DNA of 64,000 bases from Ideonella_A intermedia_A (GCA_943370175.1 CALRPU020000003.1:62001-126000), one strand, 5' to 3'. Shown: positions 31,227 through 39,714, counted from the first letter of the stretch. The notes: generated by a model from the sequence alone, not told the origin. Program-made: numbers and translations.

Positions 31227-31386
31227 GGTCTGGCCTTGTGATGAAAAGTGACGTTGCAACGCCGCGGATTCTAGAGATGCGCGGGCCGGTCCCCACCGCG
31301 CGAGGCCCTGCGGCAGCGCGGCCCACAGCGGCTCACTACACTGCGTCCCACGCCGCGACCCGCGGCGCTGCACCAGGAGGCCCGAC

Positions 31387-32007
31387 ATGCCGCTGACCAT
31401 CGACTATTACGTGGTTCCCCAGTCGCCCTACGCCTACCTCGGGCACGCGCGCTTCGTGCAGATCGCGCACGCGGCGCAAGCCACGGTGCGACTGCGGCCC
31501 ATCGACCTCGGAGGCAAGGTGTTTCCCGTCTCGGGTGGCCTGCCGCTGGCACAGCGCGCACCGCAGCGGCAGGCCTACCGCCTCGTTGAACTGCGGCGTT
31601 TCAGCGACTGGCTGGGCGTGCCGATGAACCTCCAACCGCGGCACTTCCCGACCGCTGGCGACCCGGCCTCGCGGCTGATGATCGCCGTGGACCAGCACGA
31701 CGGCACCGACGCCGCACTGCGCCTGACCGGCGCGCTGCTCACCGCCGTGTGGGCCCAAGAGCGCGACATCGCCGACGAGGCCACGCTCGCCGCCTTGCTG
31801 GGCGAATGCGGCCTGCCGGTGGAACGACTGGCCCAGTCGACCGCCGCCGCCATGCAAGCCCGATACGAGGCATTCACCCAACAAGCCATCGACGCCGGCG
31901 TGTTCGGCGCCCCCACCTGGGTGGTCGATGGGGAGCTGTTCTGGGGCCAGGACCGGCTCGACTTCCTCCAGCGGCGCCTGGCCCAGGCCGCCACGACTTC
32001 CCACTGA
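31387..32007 (+). CDS. 2-hydroxychromene-2-carboxylate isomerase family (DsbA/GST-kappa fold)
   Basis: A 206-residue thioredoxin-fold protein. The N-terminal DYYVVPQSPYAYLGHARF contains the family Ser-Pro-Tyr catalytic serine, and the C-terminal VFGAPTWVVDGELFWGQDRL is highly characteristic. Family enzymes isomerise 2-hydroxychromene-2-carboxylate in naphthalene degradation using glutathione, but many homologues act on unknown substrates. An AGGAGG Shine-Dalgarno (31375-31380) precedes ATG 31387. A dienelactone hydrolase follows after 13 nt, which suggests a shared catabolic role. Confidence 0.88.
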   Translation: MPLTIDYYVVPQSPYAYLGHARFVQIAHAAQATVRLRPIDLGGKVFPVSGGLPLAQRAPQRQAYRLVELRRFSDWLGVPMNLQPRHFPTAGDPASRLMIAVDQHDGTDAALRLTGALLTAVWAQERDIADEATLAALLGECGLPVERLAQSTAAAMQARYEAFTQQAIDAGVFGAPTWVVDGELFWGQDRLDFLQRRLAQAATTSH

Positions 32008-32020
32008 CGCCCTGCACACC

Positions 32021-32704
32021 ATGAGCAACTCGCTGACCCTCACCGCGGCCGACGGCCACACCTTCAACGCCCACCTGGCCCAGCCCACCGGCGCCCCGCG
32101 CGGTGCGGTGGTGGTGGTGCAGGAAATCTTCGGCGTCAACAGCCACATCCGCTCGGTGGCCGACGGCTTCGCGGCGGCAGGCTACGTGGCCATCGCCCCG
32201 GCGCTGTTCGACCGCATCGAGCGGGGCGTGGAACTGGGCTACACCGAGGCCGACATGGGCCGCGCCTTCGCCCTGATGAACGCCAGCCCGCGCGAGCTGG
32301 CCCTGCAGGACATCGACGCGGCGCGGCGCCATGTGGCGGGCCTGGTGGGCCCGGCCGGCAAGGTCGGCATCCTGGGCTTTTGCTGGGGCGGCCTGCTGAG
32401 CTGGCTTTCGGCGGGTCAGCTCGACGGCTTCGCCGCCGCGGTGCCCTACTACGGCGGCGGCATGGGCCAGCAGGCCGGCGTGGCACCGAGGTGCCCGGTG
32501 CTGGGCCACTTCGGCGAACAGGACACGCACATCCCGCTGGACGGCATCATGGCCTTGCAACGGGCCCATGCCGACCGGGTCACGGTCCACGTGTACCCCG
32601 CGGGCCACGGATTCAACTGCGACCAGCGCGGCTCGTTTGATGCGCCCAGCGCGGCGTTGGCGCGCGAGCGCACCTTGGCCTTTCTCGCACAGCACCTGGG
32701 CTGA
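32021..32704 (+). CDS. Dienelactone hydrolase family protein
   Basis: A 227-residue alpha/beta hydrolase. The nucleophile elbow GFCWGG holds the catalytic Cys near residue 122, GEQDTHIPLD supplies the Asp, and PAGHGFNCD supplies the His. The N-terminal VVVVQEIFGVNSHIR is the classic dienelactone hydrolase signature. Dienelactone hydrolases open the lactone in chlorocatechol breakdown, while relatives act on other esters. It lies in an apparent operon, with 13 nt to the gene before and 4 nt to the gene after. Confidence 0.9.
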   Translation: MSNSLTLTAADGHTFNAHLAQPTGAPRGAVVVVQEIFGVNSHIRSVADGFAAAGYVAIAPALFDRIERGVELGYTEADMGRAFALMNASPRELALQDIDAARRHVAGLVGPAGKVGILGFCWGGLLSWLSAGQLDGFAAAVPYYGGGMGQQAGVAPRCPVLGHFGEQDTHIPLDGIMALQRAHADRVTVHVYPAGHGFNCDQRGSFDAPSAALARERTLAFLAQHLG

Positions 32705-32708
32705 GGCC

Positions 32709-33632
32709 ATGCAGCGCCGCGCCTTCAACGCCGCCGCGCTCGCGGCCTGGCCGCTGGCCTGGGGGGTCGGCCGGTCGGGGCCGGCCCATGCGCAAGGGAC
32801 GGCCTCGGCCCCGGCGCCGTACAGCGGCCCGCTGTTCGACGCCCACTTGCACTACAACGACGAAGCCTGGATGTCGTCGCACCCCATCGATGACGTGCTG
32901 GGCCGCATGCAGCGCGCCGGGGTGCGCGCCATCGTGGCCAACAGCCGCCCCAACGACGGCACCAAGAGCCTCGCATCGGCCACCGCGCAGACCCGGGCCG
33001 CTGGCGTCACCGTGGTGCCCTTCGTGCGGCTCTACCGCAACCGGGCCGACTACAACACCTGGTTCGCCGACCCCAGCATCGCCGACATGGTGGACCGTGA
33101 ACTGGCCGCCGGCACGGCCGCCGGCCCGTACCGGGGCCTGGGCGAGTTCCACCTGTACGACAGCGCGAATGCGAACGGCCCGGTGGCGCGGTCGCTGATG
33201 CGGCTGGCACAGGCGCGGCAGCTGGTCGTGCTGGCGCACGTCGACGACACCGCCATCGACCTGCTGATGGCGCACGCCCCCGGCGCGCGGCTGGTGTGGG
33301 CCCACACCGGCATCGGTGGCGCCAGCCCCGAGCGTGTGCGCGCACTGCTGCAGCGCTACCCGACCTTGATGGGCGAGCTGTCCTACCGTCCGGGCCTGAC
33401 CGACGCCGACGGGCTGCCGAGCGCGGCTTGGCGCGACTTGATGCTGGGCTTTCCCACGCGCTTCCTCGTGGGGTCGGACACCTGGGTCAATGCCCGTTGG
33501 AGCGGCTACGAAAGTCTGATGAGCGATGCCCGCCAATGGCTGGGCGCCCTGCCCGCCGAGGTCGCCCAGGCCATCGCCTGGGGCAACGGGGCGGGCCTGT
33601 ACGGCCTGCCCCTGCCGGCCCCGCGCGCCTAG
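32709..33632 (+). CDS. Exported TIM-barrel amidohydrolase (amidohydrolase-2 family)
   Basis: A 307-residue protein with a Tat-like leader (MQRRAFNAAALAAWPLAW, cleavage near AHA at about residue 28). Metal-ligand motifs of amidohydrolase-related enzymes are LFDAHLHYNDEAW (HxH), VLAHVDD, WAHTGIGGA and VGSDTWVN (Asp). Relatives include 2-pyrone-4,6-dicarboxylate lactonases and uronate isomerase-like decarboxylases, but the substrate is unknown. Four nt after the dienelactone hydrolase, it appears to be the last gene of a three-gene operon. Confidence 0.82.
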   Translation: MQRRAFNAAALAAWPLAWGVGRSGPAHAQGTASAPAPYSGPLFDAHLHYNDEAWMSSHPIDDVLGRMQRAGVRAIVANSRPNDGTKSLASATAQTRAAGVTVVPFVRLYRNRADYNTWFADPSIADMVDRELAAGTAAGPYRGLGEFHLYDSANANGPVARSLMRLAQARQLVVLAHVDDTAIDLLMAHAPGARLVWAHTGIGGASPERVRALLQRYPTLMGELSYRPGLTDADGLPSAAWRDLMLGFPTRFLVGSDTWVNARWSGYESLMSDARQWLGALPAEVAQAIAWGNGAGLYGLPLPAPRA

Positions 33633-33693
33633 TGCGGGCGGCGATCGGCGCACCGGGATGCCCACGCGTCGCCATCCCGATCGACCATGAAAA

Positions 33694-33716
33694 AAGCCGG
33701 TGCAGTGCACCGGCTT
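33694..33716 (-). terminator. Rho-independent terminator of the SWIB gene
   Basis: A 10-bp perfect stem (AAGCCGGTGC/GCACCGGCTT) with a 3-nt loop. Read on the minus strand it is followed by a run of T, so it ends the SWIB transcript. It lies between convergent genes and may also slow the amidohydrolase transcript. Confidence 0.85.
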
Positions 33717-33742
33717 GGTCGTGGTAGCGGCTCAGTGCCGCG

Positions 33743-34123
33743 TCACTTCAGGTGACCATTGATCAGCTTGGTCATCTCGAACATCGAGACCTGGGCTTTC
33801 TTGAAGATCTCCTTGAGCTTCGCGTCGGCGTTGATCATGGTCTTCTTGGCGGCGTCTTGCAGCTTGTGGGCCTTGATGTACTCCCAGACCTTCTTGGTGA
33901 CCTCGGTGCGGGGCAGCGGCTTGTCACCGATGATGGCGGCCAGCTGAGCGCTGGGGGTCATGGCCTTCATGAAGGCCGCGTTCGGCGTGCGCTTCTTGGC
34001 GGGCGCTGCCTTCTTCGCGGCGGGCGCGGCCTTCTTGGCAGCCGGAGCCGCCGCCTTCTTGACCGCAGGCGCCTTCTTGGCCGGGGCCTTCTTGGCCGGA
34101 GCGGCCTTCTTCGCAGTTGCCAT
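33743..34123 (-). CDS. SWIB-domain protein with histone-H1-like Lys/Ala tail
   Basis: A 126-residue basic protein. Residues 1-46 are a repeated Lys-Lys-Ala-Pro-Ala tail like bacterial histone-H1 proteins. Residues 50-126 form a SWIB/MDM2-like domain (LAAIIGDKPLPRTEVTKKVW, EYIKAHKLQD, INADAKLKEIF, FEMTKLINGHL). The tail should bind DNA non-specifically. Bacterial SWIB proteins are known in Chlamydia (fused to topoisomerase I) and as stand-alone proteins in Burkholderiales. A putative nucleoid protein. The length and single-gene unit with its own terminator suggest strong expression. Confidence 0.88.
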   Translation of the reverse strand: MATAKKAAPAKKAPAKKAPAVKKAAAPAAKKAAPAAKKAAPAKKRTPNAAFMKAMTPSAQLAAIIGDKPLPRTEVTKKVWEYIKAHKLQDAAKKTMINADAKLKEIFKKAQVSMFEMTKLINGHLK

Positions 34124-34213
34124 TATCGAATTTCTCCATCACAAGTTTGTTGATGAGGCGGGCTGGGTGGGGCCGCGTGAGCCCTCATTTCTCTCATGCA
34201 CCGCGCGACGCGA

Positions 34214-34242
34214 ATGGTACTGCGCGCCCTGTGCATTGAGAA
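34214..34242 (-). promoter_or_regulatory. Candidate sigma-70 promoter of the SWIB gene
   Basis: On the minus strand, TTCTCA (34237-34242) and TACCAT (34214-34219) are separated by 17 nt. Each hexamer matches 4 of 6 consensus bases. Transcription would start near 34207, giving a leader of about 85 nt. Confidence 0.4.
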
Positions 34243-34273
34243 GCCGTTTTCCTAGGAGAAACGCGCAAAGCGC

Positions 34274-34291
34274 AGGCCGCTTCGGCCTTTT
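34274..34291 (+). terminator. Orphan plus-strand hairpin terminator
   Basis: Stem AGGCCG/CGGCCT with a CTT loop, followed by TTTTG, oriented on the plus strand. No plus-strand gene precedes it closely (the nearest ends at 33632), so it may end a small RNA or antisense transcript in the 34.13-34.29 kb gap. Confidence 0.55.
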
Positions 34292-34372
34292 GTCGTGGCA
34301 CCGCATCACCGCGTGCAAAGGGACGTGCCTTGGGCGGTGCCGCGGGCCCTTGAACCCATCGGCACCGTGGCC

Positions 34373-35062
34373 TCACACATCGGCCCAGAGCCGCAACAGG
34401 TTGTGGTACGCGCCGGTCAGGCCGATCACCGCGTCGTCGGTCTCGCCGATGCGTTCGCGCAGGCTCATCAGGTGACGGTCCATGTCGAACAGCAGGCGCC
34501 GTTGTTCGTCGCTGCGCACCATGCTCTCGACCCAGAAGAAGCTCGCCAGGCGGTGCCCGCGCATGACCGGTTCGACCCGGTGCACGCTGGTGCCGGGGTA
34601 CAGCACCAGGTCGCCAGCGGCCAGCTTCACGCGGTGTTCGCCGTAGGTGTCGTTGATGACCAGCTCGCCGCCGTCGTAGTCCTGCGGCTCGGCCAGGAAC
34701 AAGGTGCCGCTGATGTCGGTGCGCACGCGCTCGCCGCGGCCCTGAGGCGGGTAGCGCACGGCGTTGTCCACGTGGTCGCCAAAGGCGTTGGTGCGGCCAC
34801 CGTAGCGGTTGAACAGCGGCGGGAACACCTTTTTTGGCAGCGCCGCACTGAAGAACAGCGGGTGCCGGTTCAACGCGCCCAGCACCACGGCCTGCAGGCG
34901 CAGCGCGAGCGCGCTGGTCTGGTCGAGCTGCTCGTTGTTCTTCTTCTGCGCGGACTGCACGCCCGCGGTGGCGCGCCCGTCGCCCCAGGGGGCGTCGGCC
35001 AGCAGCGCGTGCACCTGACGCAATTCATCGGCATCGAGCACGGCAGGAACACGGACCAGCAT
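34373..35062 (-). CDS. piuC: Fe(II)/2-oxoglutarate-dependent hydroxylase PiuC/YbiX family
   Basis: A 229-residue PKHD-type dioxygenase. The iron ligands are the HVD of FGDHVDNAVRY and the distal His in YPGTSVHRVEPV; the RGHR that follows supplies the 2-oxoglutarate Arg. The N-terminus MLVRVPAVLDADELRQVHAL fits YbiX/PiuC. Family members are encoded beside catecholate siderophore receptors (fiu-ybiX, piuA-piuC) and are iron-regulated. It begins 13 nt after the receptor stop, so it is probably the last gene of the iron operon. Its substrate is unknown. Confidence 0.92.
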   Translation of the reverse strand: MLVRVPAVLDADELRQVHALLADAPWGDGRATAGVQSAQKKNNEQLDQTSALALRLQAVVLGALNRHPLFFSAALPKKVFPPLFNRYGGRTNAFGDHVDNAVRYPPQGRGERVRTDISGTLFLAEPQDYDGGELVINDTYGEHRVKLAAGDLVLYPGTSVHRVEPVMRGHRLASFFWVESMVRSDEQRRLLFDMDRHLMSLRERIGETDDAVIGLTGAYHNLLRLWADV

Positions 35063-35075
35063 GGTCGACCTCGCT

Positions 35076-37445
35076 TCAGAACTTGTAGGCGGCGGTGAGC
35101 TGCAGCTGCCTCGGCTTGCCCGCCACGTAGTGGCCGCGGTACAGCACGTCGGCATCGTGCTTGTTGCTGACGTTGTTCAAGTTGGCCTTGAAGCTCAGCG
35201 GACCCACGGTGTATTCGGCCATCAGATCGGCGGTGACGAAGCTGGGGGCCACGATGGTGCTCTGCTGCGGCGTGTCGCTGCTGCGCACATTGATGCCGCC
35301 GCCCACACGCCAACGCGGCGACAGCGCGTACGTGGACCACACGGTGCCGCTGTGACGCGGTGTCAGACCCGGGCGCTGGCCCACGGTTTCACCGACCAAG
35401 GTGGTGCCGTTGACCGCCGAGCCCTTGTCGACCTTGGCGTCGGGAATCCAGGCGTAGGAGGCGTAGATCTCCCAGGCGGGCGTGATGCGTCCGCTGAGGT
35501 CCAGCTCAACGCCGGCCGCATGGCGTTCTCCGGACAGCACATAGTTGGTCGGGTTGACCGACTCCTCGTCGCGGTTGCGCTCGTTGTACTTGGTGGCATG
35601 GAACAGCGCGAAGCGGCTGGTGAAGCGGCCTTGCGCCCAATCGATGCGCCCGCCCACCTCCAGGTTGCGGCTGCGCTCCGGCGGGGTGTTCGAGCCCAGG
35701 GCGTCGTACTGGTAGGCGTCGCCTGAGGTGTTGAACGAGGTTCCGAAGGACACGTGATAGCTCTGCGTCGGGCTGGGCTGGTACAGCAGGCCAAAGCGCT
35801 TGCTCCACAGCGCGTCGGTGCGCGAGCGGGCCGTCGCCGGGGTCACTGTGCCGTTGGCCGCGGTCAGCGCAGGGGTGGTGTAGTCGCCTTCGAAGCGGTC
35901 CCAGCGCAGGCCCGCCACGAGCTTCCAATCGGCGGCCACTTGCACCACGTCCTGTGCGTAGACACCCAGCGCCTTCGCCTCGAAGTTGCGGTTGACGGTG
36001 CGTCCGCGCAGCGACTCGTCAACACCCACGCCGTTGTCAGGCGTGCCCACCGTGGTGGTGGGCTTGGTCAGCGTGACGCCCGCGGGCAGGCCCAGGGCGT
36101 AGCCGGTGAACTTCTCGACGGCGAGGTCGATGCCCGTGGTCACCGCGTGCTCGCGGCCGCCCCACTTGAACTTGTTGGTGTAGTCGCTTTGGACATAGGC
36201 GTTGTCCATGTCCATGGTCTTGTTGTTGGTGCCCCGGGTCAGCACGGTGGCGTCGCTGAAGGTGGCGCTGGTCACGGCCAGGCCCCCGGGCTGCTGGGCG
36301 GCCGGGGCGAAGCGCACGGCGCTGGCGCGCTGGTCGCGCTCGTAGTGACCGATGCGGAAGGCGGTCTTCAGCTCGCCGCCATCGAGAAAGCGGTGCAGGT
36401 GGCTGCCGTGGGCGTAGGTCACGCCACCGGCGGAGTAATCGCTGGCCATGCCGTAGTAGTTCTTCGGGTCCACCGGCCACAGGCGGCTGGCGTCGGTGCC
36501 GGCGGCGGGGGTGATCCACGGCAGGCCGTAGGGGATGCCGTTGTCGTTGGTCAGGTGGTACAGGCCCACGCTGAACTCGTCGGCGGTGCCGATGCCAAAC
36601 CGCAGGGTGGGCGCGATGCCTCGCTTGTCGATCTTGGCGCCGAAGTTGTCGGCGGTGTTCGCCATGGCGGTGATGCGCAGGGCCGCGTTTTCGCCGGTCT
36701 TCAGGTTGAAGTCGCCGGTGGCGCGCACGAAGTTGCCGCTGCCCACGGTCAAGGCCACCTCGTGCTCGGTCAGCAGCATGGGTTGCTTGCTGACCTGGTT
36801 GACCGCACCGCCGGTGGAGCCGCGGCCGAACAGCATCGACGCCGAGCCGCGCAGCACCTCGAGCCGGTCCCAATTGAAGGAATCGCGCTCATAGAAGGCG
36901 GGGTCGCGCATGCCGTCGATGAAGATGTCGCCGGTGGCCTGCAGCGAAAAGCCGCGCAGGCGGATGTCCTCCTCGCCGCCCTCGGCGGCCAGGAATGAGA
37001 TGCCCGCGGTGTTCTTCAGCGCGTCCTTCAGGGTGTCGAGGTTGCGGTCGTCGATCAGCTTCTCGGTCACCACGGTGATGGATTGCGGCACATCGCGCAG
37101 CGCCTGCTTGCCCTTGCCGATGGTGGTGGTGGTGGCGCGCAGCGTCTCCTTGCCCGTGGGCTCGGCGGTGGCCTTGACGCGGATCGCGGGGAGCGTGGCG
37201 TCGGCCTTGGTGTCGGCTTTCGCATCGACGCTCGCGCTGGCCGGGGCCGGGGCGGGCGGCGGGGACGCCTGGGCCAGGGCCGTCGTCGGCGCGGTCATCA
37301 GCAGGCCGAAGCCGGCGGCCAGGGCGCCCAACGGCAAGGGGTGGGTCAGTGCGCGAGCCAGAGGTCGGGCGAGAGGGCGGGCCACGGCGTGGGGCGCCGC
37401 CGACGCGGCCGCCGCGCGTCGGGCTGAGGGAAGGGAACGGGACAT
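35076..37445 (-). CDS. TonB-dependent catecholate siderophore receptor (Fiu/PiuA-like)
   Basis: A 789-residue outer-membrane receptor. A long Arg/Ala-rich signal sequence ends near residue 59 (TTALAQA), then an Ala/Pro spacer. The plug domain is at about 100-230 (RDVPQSITVVTEKLIDDRN, LRGFSLQATGDIFIDGMRD, EVLRGSASMLFGRG, GGAVNQVSKQP). The barrel ends with the terminal aromatic signature QLQLTAAYKF. The linked piuC places it with the Fiu/PiuA catecholate group. Upstream 11-bp repeats at 37616-37670 may regulate it. Its gap to exbD is 246 bp, so it may have its own promoter. Confidence 0.93.
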   Translation of the reverse strand: MSRSLPSARRAAAASAAPHAVARPLARPLARALTHPLPLGALAAGFGLLMTAPTTALAQASPPPAPAPASASVDAKADTKADATLPAIRVKATAEPTGKETLRATTTTIGKGKQALRDVPQSITVVTEKLIDDRNLDTLKDALKNTAGISFLAAEGGEEDIRLRGFSLQATGDIFIDGMRDPAFYERDSFNWDRLEVLRGSASMLFGRGSTGGAVNQVSKQPMLLTEHEVALTVGSGNFVRATGDFNLKTGENAALRITAMANTADNFGAKIDKRGIAPTLRFGIGTADEFSVGLYHLTNDNGIPYGLPWITPAAGTDASRLWPVDPKNYYGMASDYSAGGVTYAHGSHLHRFLDGGELKTAFRIGHYERDQRASAVRFAPAAQQPGGLAVTSATFSDATVLTRGTNNKTMDMDNAYVQSDYTNKFKWGGREHAVTTGIDLAVEKFTGYALGLPAGVTLTKPTTTVGTPDNGVGVDESLRGRTVNRNFEAKALGVYAQDVVQVAADWKLVAGLRWDRFEGDYTTPALTAANGTVTPATARSRTDALWSKRFGLLYQPSPTQSYHVSFGTSFNTSGDAYQYDALGSNTPPERSRNLEVGGRIDWAQGRFTSRFALFHATKYNERNRDEESVNPTNYVLSGERHAAGVELDLSGRITPAWEIYASYAWIPDAKVDKGSAVNGTTLVGETVGQRPGLTPRHSGTVWSTYALSPRWRVGGGINVRSSDTPQQSTIVAPSFVTADLMAEYTVGPLSFKANLNNVSNKHDADVLYRGHYVAGKPRQLQLTAAYKF

Positions 37446-37615
37446 GGGTTCTCCAGTGAGGGCCGGTCGATCCGGCGGTGGGACCAGGTCGGCACGCCCT
37501 GGCGGCGGCTAGCGGCGGGCTGACCTCGAACGAAGCGCAATGGGGTGGTGGGCGGTGACGAAGGCCCATGGGCGGGCCAGGGTGCGGCAGGCCGATCGCG
37601 CCAGCCGCGAGCGGT

Positions 37616-37670
37616 CGATGGCGGATCAGTGGCCACTCAGTGGCACGTCAATGGCAGTTCCGTGGCGAAT
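37616..37670. repeat. Five tandem 11-bp direct repeats, consensus C-N-N-TGGC-N-N-N-T
   Basis: Units start at 37616, 37627, 37638, 37649 and 37660: CGATGGCGGAT, CAGTGGCCACT, CAGTGGCACGT, CAATGGCAGTT and CCGTGGCGAAT. Every unit begins with C, carries TGGC at positions 4-7 and ends in T. A degenerate sixth follows at 37671. The 11-bp period is one helical turn and is not a multiple of three. The block begins about 170 bp upstream of the receptor start and 21 bp beyond the exbD stop. Confidence 0.75.
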
Positions 37671-37691
37671 CAAGGCCTGGTCAGCATCCGG

Positions 37692-38114
37692 TCAAGGCGC
37701 CGCCTCAGGCTCGCTGACAAAGCCCACGCGGGTCAGGCCGGCCTTGGACGCATCGGCCAGCGCCTGCGCCACGTGCCGGTACGGCACGGCCTGGTCGGCG
37801 CGCAGGTGCACCTCGGGCTGGGGCTGCTTGGGGCTTTCGGCGGCCATGCGGCGCGCCAGCTCGGCGCGGTCCACCGCCTCGCCGTTCCAGTGCAGGCTGC
37901 CGTCGGCGCCGATGGCCAGCTCGACCTTGTCAGGCTTGGGCAGGTTGACCTGGCTGCTCGCCTTGGGCAGCTCCAGCTTGACGGCGTGGCTGAGCAACGG
38001 CGCGGTGACGATGAAGATCACCAACAGCACCAGCATCACGTCGATGAGCGGCACCATGTTGATCTCGGACACGGGCGCGCTCGCGGCACGTTGATCGAAG
38101 CTTGCAAAGGCCAT
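37692..38114 (-). CDS. exbD: ExbD, TonB energy-transduction subunit
   Basis: A 140-residue single-pass membrane protein that with ExbB uses the proton gradient to drive TonB. The N-terminal segment has PVSEINMVPLIDVMLVLLVI with the conserved membrane Asp, followed by a periplasmic domain with LRADQAVPYRHVAQALADA. It begins 40 nt after the exbB stop. Length is typical for the TonB-linked rather than the TolR form, and the gene order tonB-exbB-exbD confirms this. Confidence 0.95.
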   Translation of the reverse strand: MAFASFDQRAASAPVSEINMVPLIDVMLVLLVIFIVTAPLLSHAVKLELPKASSQVNLPKPDKVELAIGADGSLHWNGEAVDRAELARRMAAESPKQPQPEVHLRADQAVPYRHVAQALADASKAGLTRVGFVSEPEAAP

Positions 38115-38154
38115 GGCGGGTCCTGGTCAGTGAAGGGGTTGGCCGGCCACGCGC

Positions 38155-38925
38155 TCACGCGGCCGCGGTGCGGGTGGGCAGCGAGCGCACGGTTGCCGAC
38201 GGGTGCGGCTCCGGCGTGTTCAGCGGCTGACCCAGCGCCACGAAGGTGTGCAGCTCGTAGGCGAAGGCGTCGAGGCGCGACGCGGTGACGCGGTTGGACC
38301 GGGCCAGCGCGTTGTAGCCCATGACCGCCGGGATCGCGACGGCCAGGCCCAGGCCGGTCATGATCAGCGCTTCGCCGACCGGGCCGGCGACCTTGTCCAG
38401 CGTGCCGGCACCGCTCAAGCCGATCGCCACCAGCGCGTGGTAGACGCCCCAAACGGTGCCAAAGAGGCCAACAAAAGGCGCCGTGGCGCCCACCGTGGCC
38501 AGCACTGACAAGCCGTTTTCCAGGCGCGTGGTTTCTTCGTCCAGCACCTTCTTGATGGTGCGGGTCACGAAGTCGCTGGCGGTGCCCGCCTCCTGCAGCC
38601 GGGCGGCGCCGTGGCGCGCGTGGTGTGCCTGGGCCTGCAGGGCCTGCTGGGTCAGGTGGGAGAAGGGGTCATCGGCACCGGATTGGGCCAGGCGCTGGCC
38701 CACGGCGTCCAGCGAACTGGCGTTCCAGAAGAAGTTCAGGAAGCGCTCGCTGCGCTGGCGCCGTGCCAACGCGCCCAGGCCCTTGACGGCCACGATGGCC
38801 CAGCTGGCCACCGACATCAGCACCAGGACGACGAGCAGCGCTTGGCCCAGCGCGTCGGCCTGCGCGATGAAGTGGCCGAAACCCAGGCCCTGGGGTGCGG
38901 CGGCGATGGCGATGTCGCTGGTCAT
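38155..38925 (-). CDS. exbB: ExbB, TonB energy-transduction channel subunit
   Basis: A 256-residue MotA/TolQ/ExbB proton channel protein with three hydrophobic helices: about residues 30-52 (LGQALLVVLVLMSVASWAI), 135-160 (LSVLATVGATAPFVGLFGTV) and 175-200 (GEALIMTGLGLAVAIPAVMG). The TM2 and TM3 signatures of the family are clear. The start at 38925 immediately follows the tonB stop at 38926-38928, so translation is coupled. Confidence 0.95.
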   Translation of the reverse strand: MTSDIAIAAAPQGLGFGHFIAQADALGQALLVVLVLMSVASWAIVAVKGLGALARRQRSERFLNFFWNASSLDAVGQRLAQSGADDPFSHLTQQALQAQAHHARHGAARLQEAGTASDFVTRTIKKVLDEETTRLENGLSVLATVGATAPFVGLFGTVWGVYHALVAIGLSGAGTLDKVAGPVGEALIMTGLGLAVAIPAVMGYNALARSNRVTASRLDAFAYELHTFVALGQPLNTPEPHPSATVRSLPTRTAAA

Positions 38926-39714
38926 TCAGTTCTCCAGTTCAAAAGGGATGTCGATGCGGGCCCAGCCGGAAACCGGCTGGCCGTTGTCGGTGGGCGGTCG
39001 GAAGCGGGCGCGCTGCACGCCGGCCACGGCCGACTCGTCCAGCCGCGTGAAGCCGGAACTGCGCAGCACGTGCACTTGGTGCGGCAGGCCCGCCTCGTCG
39101 ATGAAGACGCGCACGGTGACCACGCCAGCCTCCTGCAGGCGCACCGACATGCGCGGGTACTCGGGCGTCGGCTTGCTCAGGTACTGCACCGCGGACGATG
39201 GGAGGTTGCGCGGTGCGGCGGGCGGCGCGGGCTGGGCAGGGGCCGGCACCGCCACCGGCACGGGCGCTGCGGGCGTTGTTGCGGTCGCCGGCGGGGGGGT
39301 GGGAGCGGCGCTCGCATCGACTGGGGCCCCGACCGCAGCGGCCACGGGCGTGCTGCTCGGCACGGGCGAGGGCGCCGCGGCCAGCACCGGGGTGGTTGGG
39401 GTCGGCACCGACGGACGCGCCGGGGGCGCCGGCAGCGTGCGTTCAGGCCGTGGCGGCGCGGGCTGCGGGCGAGCCCCGGGAACCTGCCGCGCTGGCGTCG
39501 GGGCGAGGCTGACGTTGTCGACCCAACTGACCCACAACGGCGCCGGGTCGTCGCGCAGCGGTGGCACGGTCGACAACGACCACACGCCCCACGCCGCCAG
39601 CGCATGCACCAGAACGGCCGCCGCCACGACCGTGCGCGACTGCGCCGGATTCAAACCGTCGCTGCAGGCAGGTGAGGGACCGCCGTGGGCGGCAGACAAG
39701 GCAAGTCGAGACAT
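38926..39714 (-). CDS. tonB: TonB energy-transducing protein
   Basis: A 262-residue protein. The N-terminal anchor is at about residues 28-46 (TVVAAAVLVHALAAWGVWS), preceded by an extended cytoplasmic leader. A Pro/Ala/Val-rich periplasm-spanning region covers about 65-170. The C-terminal TonB domain is at about 180-262 (YLSKPTPEYPRMSVRLQEAG, VTVRVFIDEAGLPHQV, SGFTRLDESAVAGVQRARF). It energises the receptor encoded downstream. First gene of the operon, with the Fur box 55 bp upstream of its start. Confidence 0.94.
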   Translation of the reverse strand: MSRLALSAAHGGPSPACSDGLNPAQSRTVVAAAVLVHALAAWGVWSLSTVPPLRDDPAPLWVSWVDNVSLAPTPARQVPGARPQPAPPRPERTLPAPPARPSVPTPTTPVLAAAPSPVPSSTPVAAAVGAPVDASAAPTPPPATATTPAAPVPVAVPAPAQPAPPAAPRNLPSSAVQYLSKPTPEYPRMSVRLQEAGVVTVRVFIDEAGLPHQVHVLRSSGFTRLDESAVAGVQRARFRPPTDNGQPVSGWARIDIPFELEN

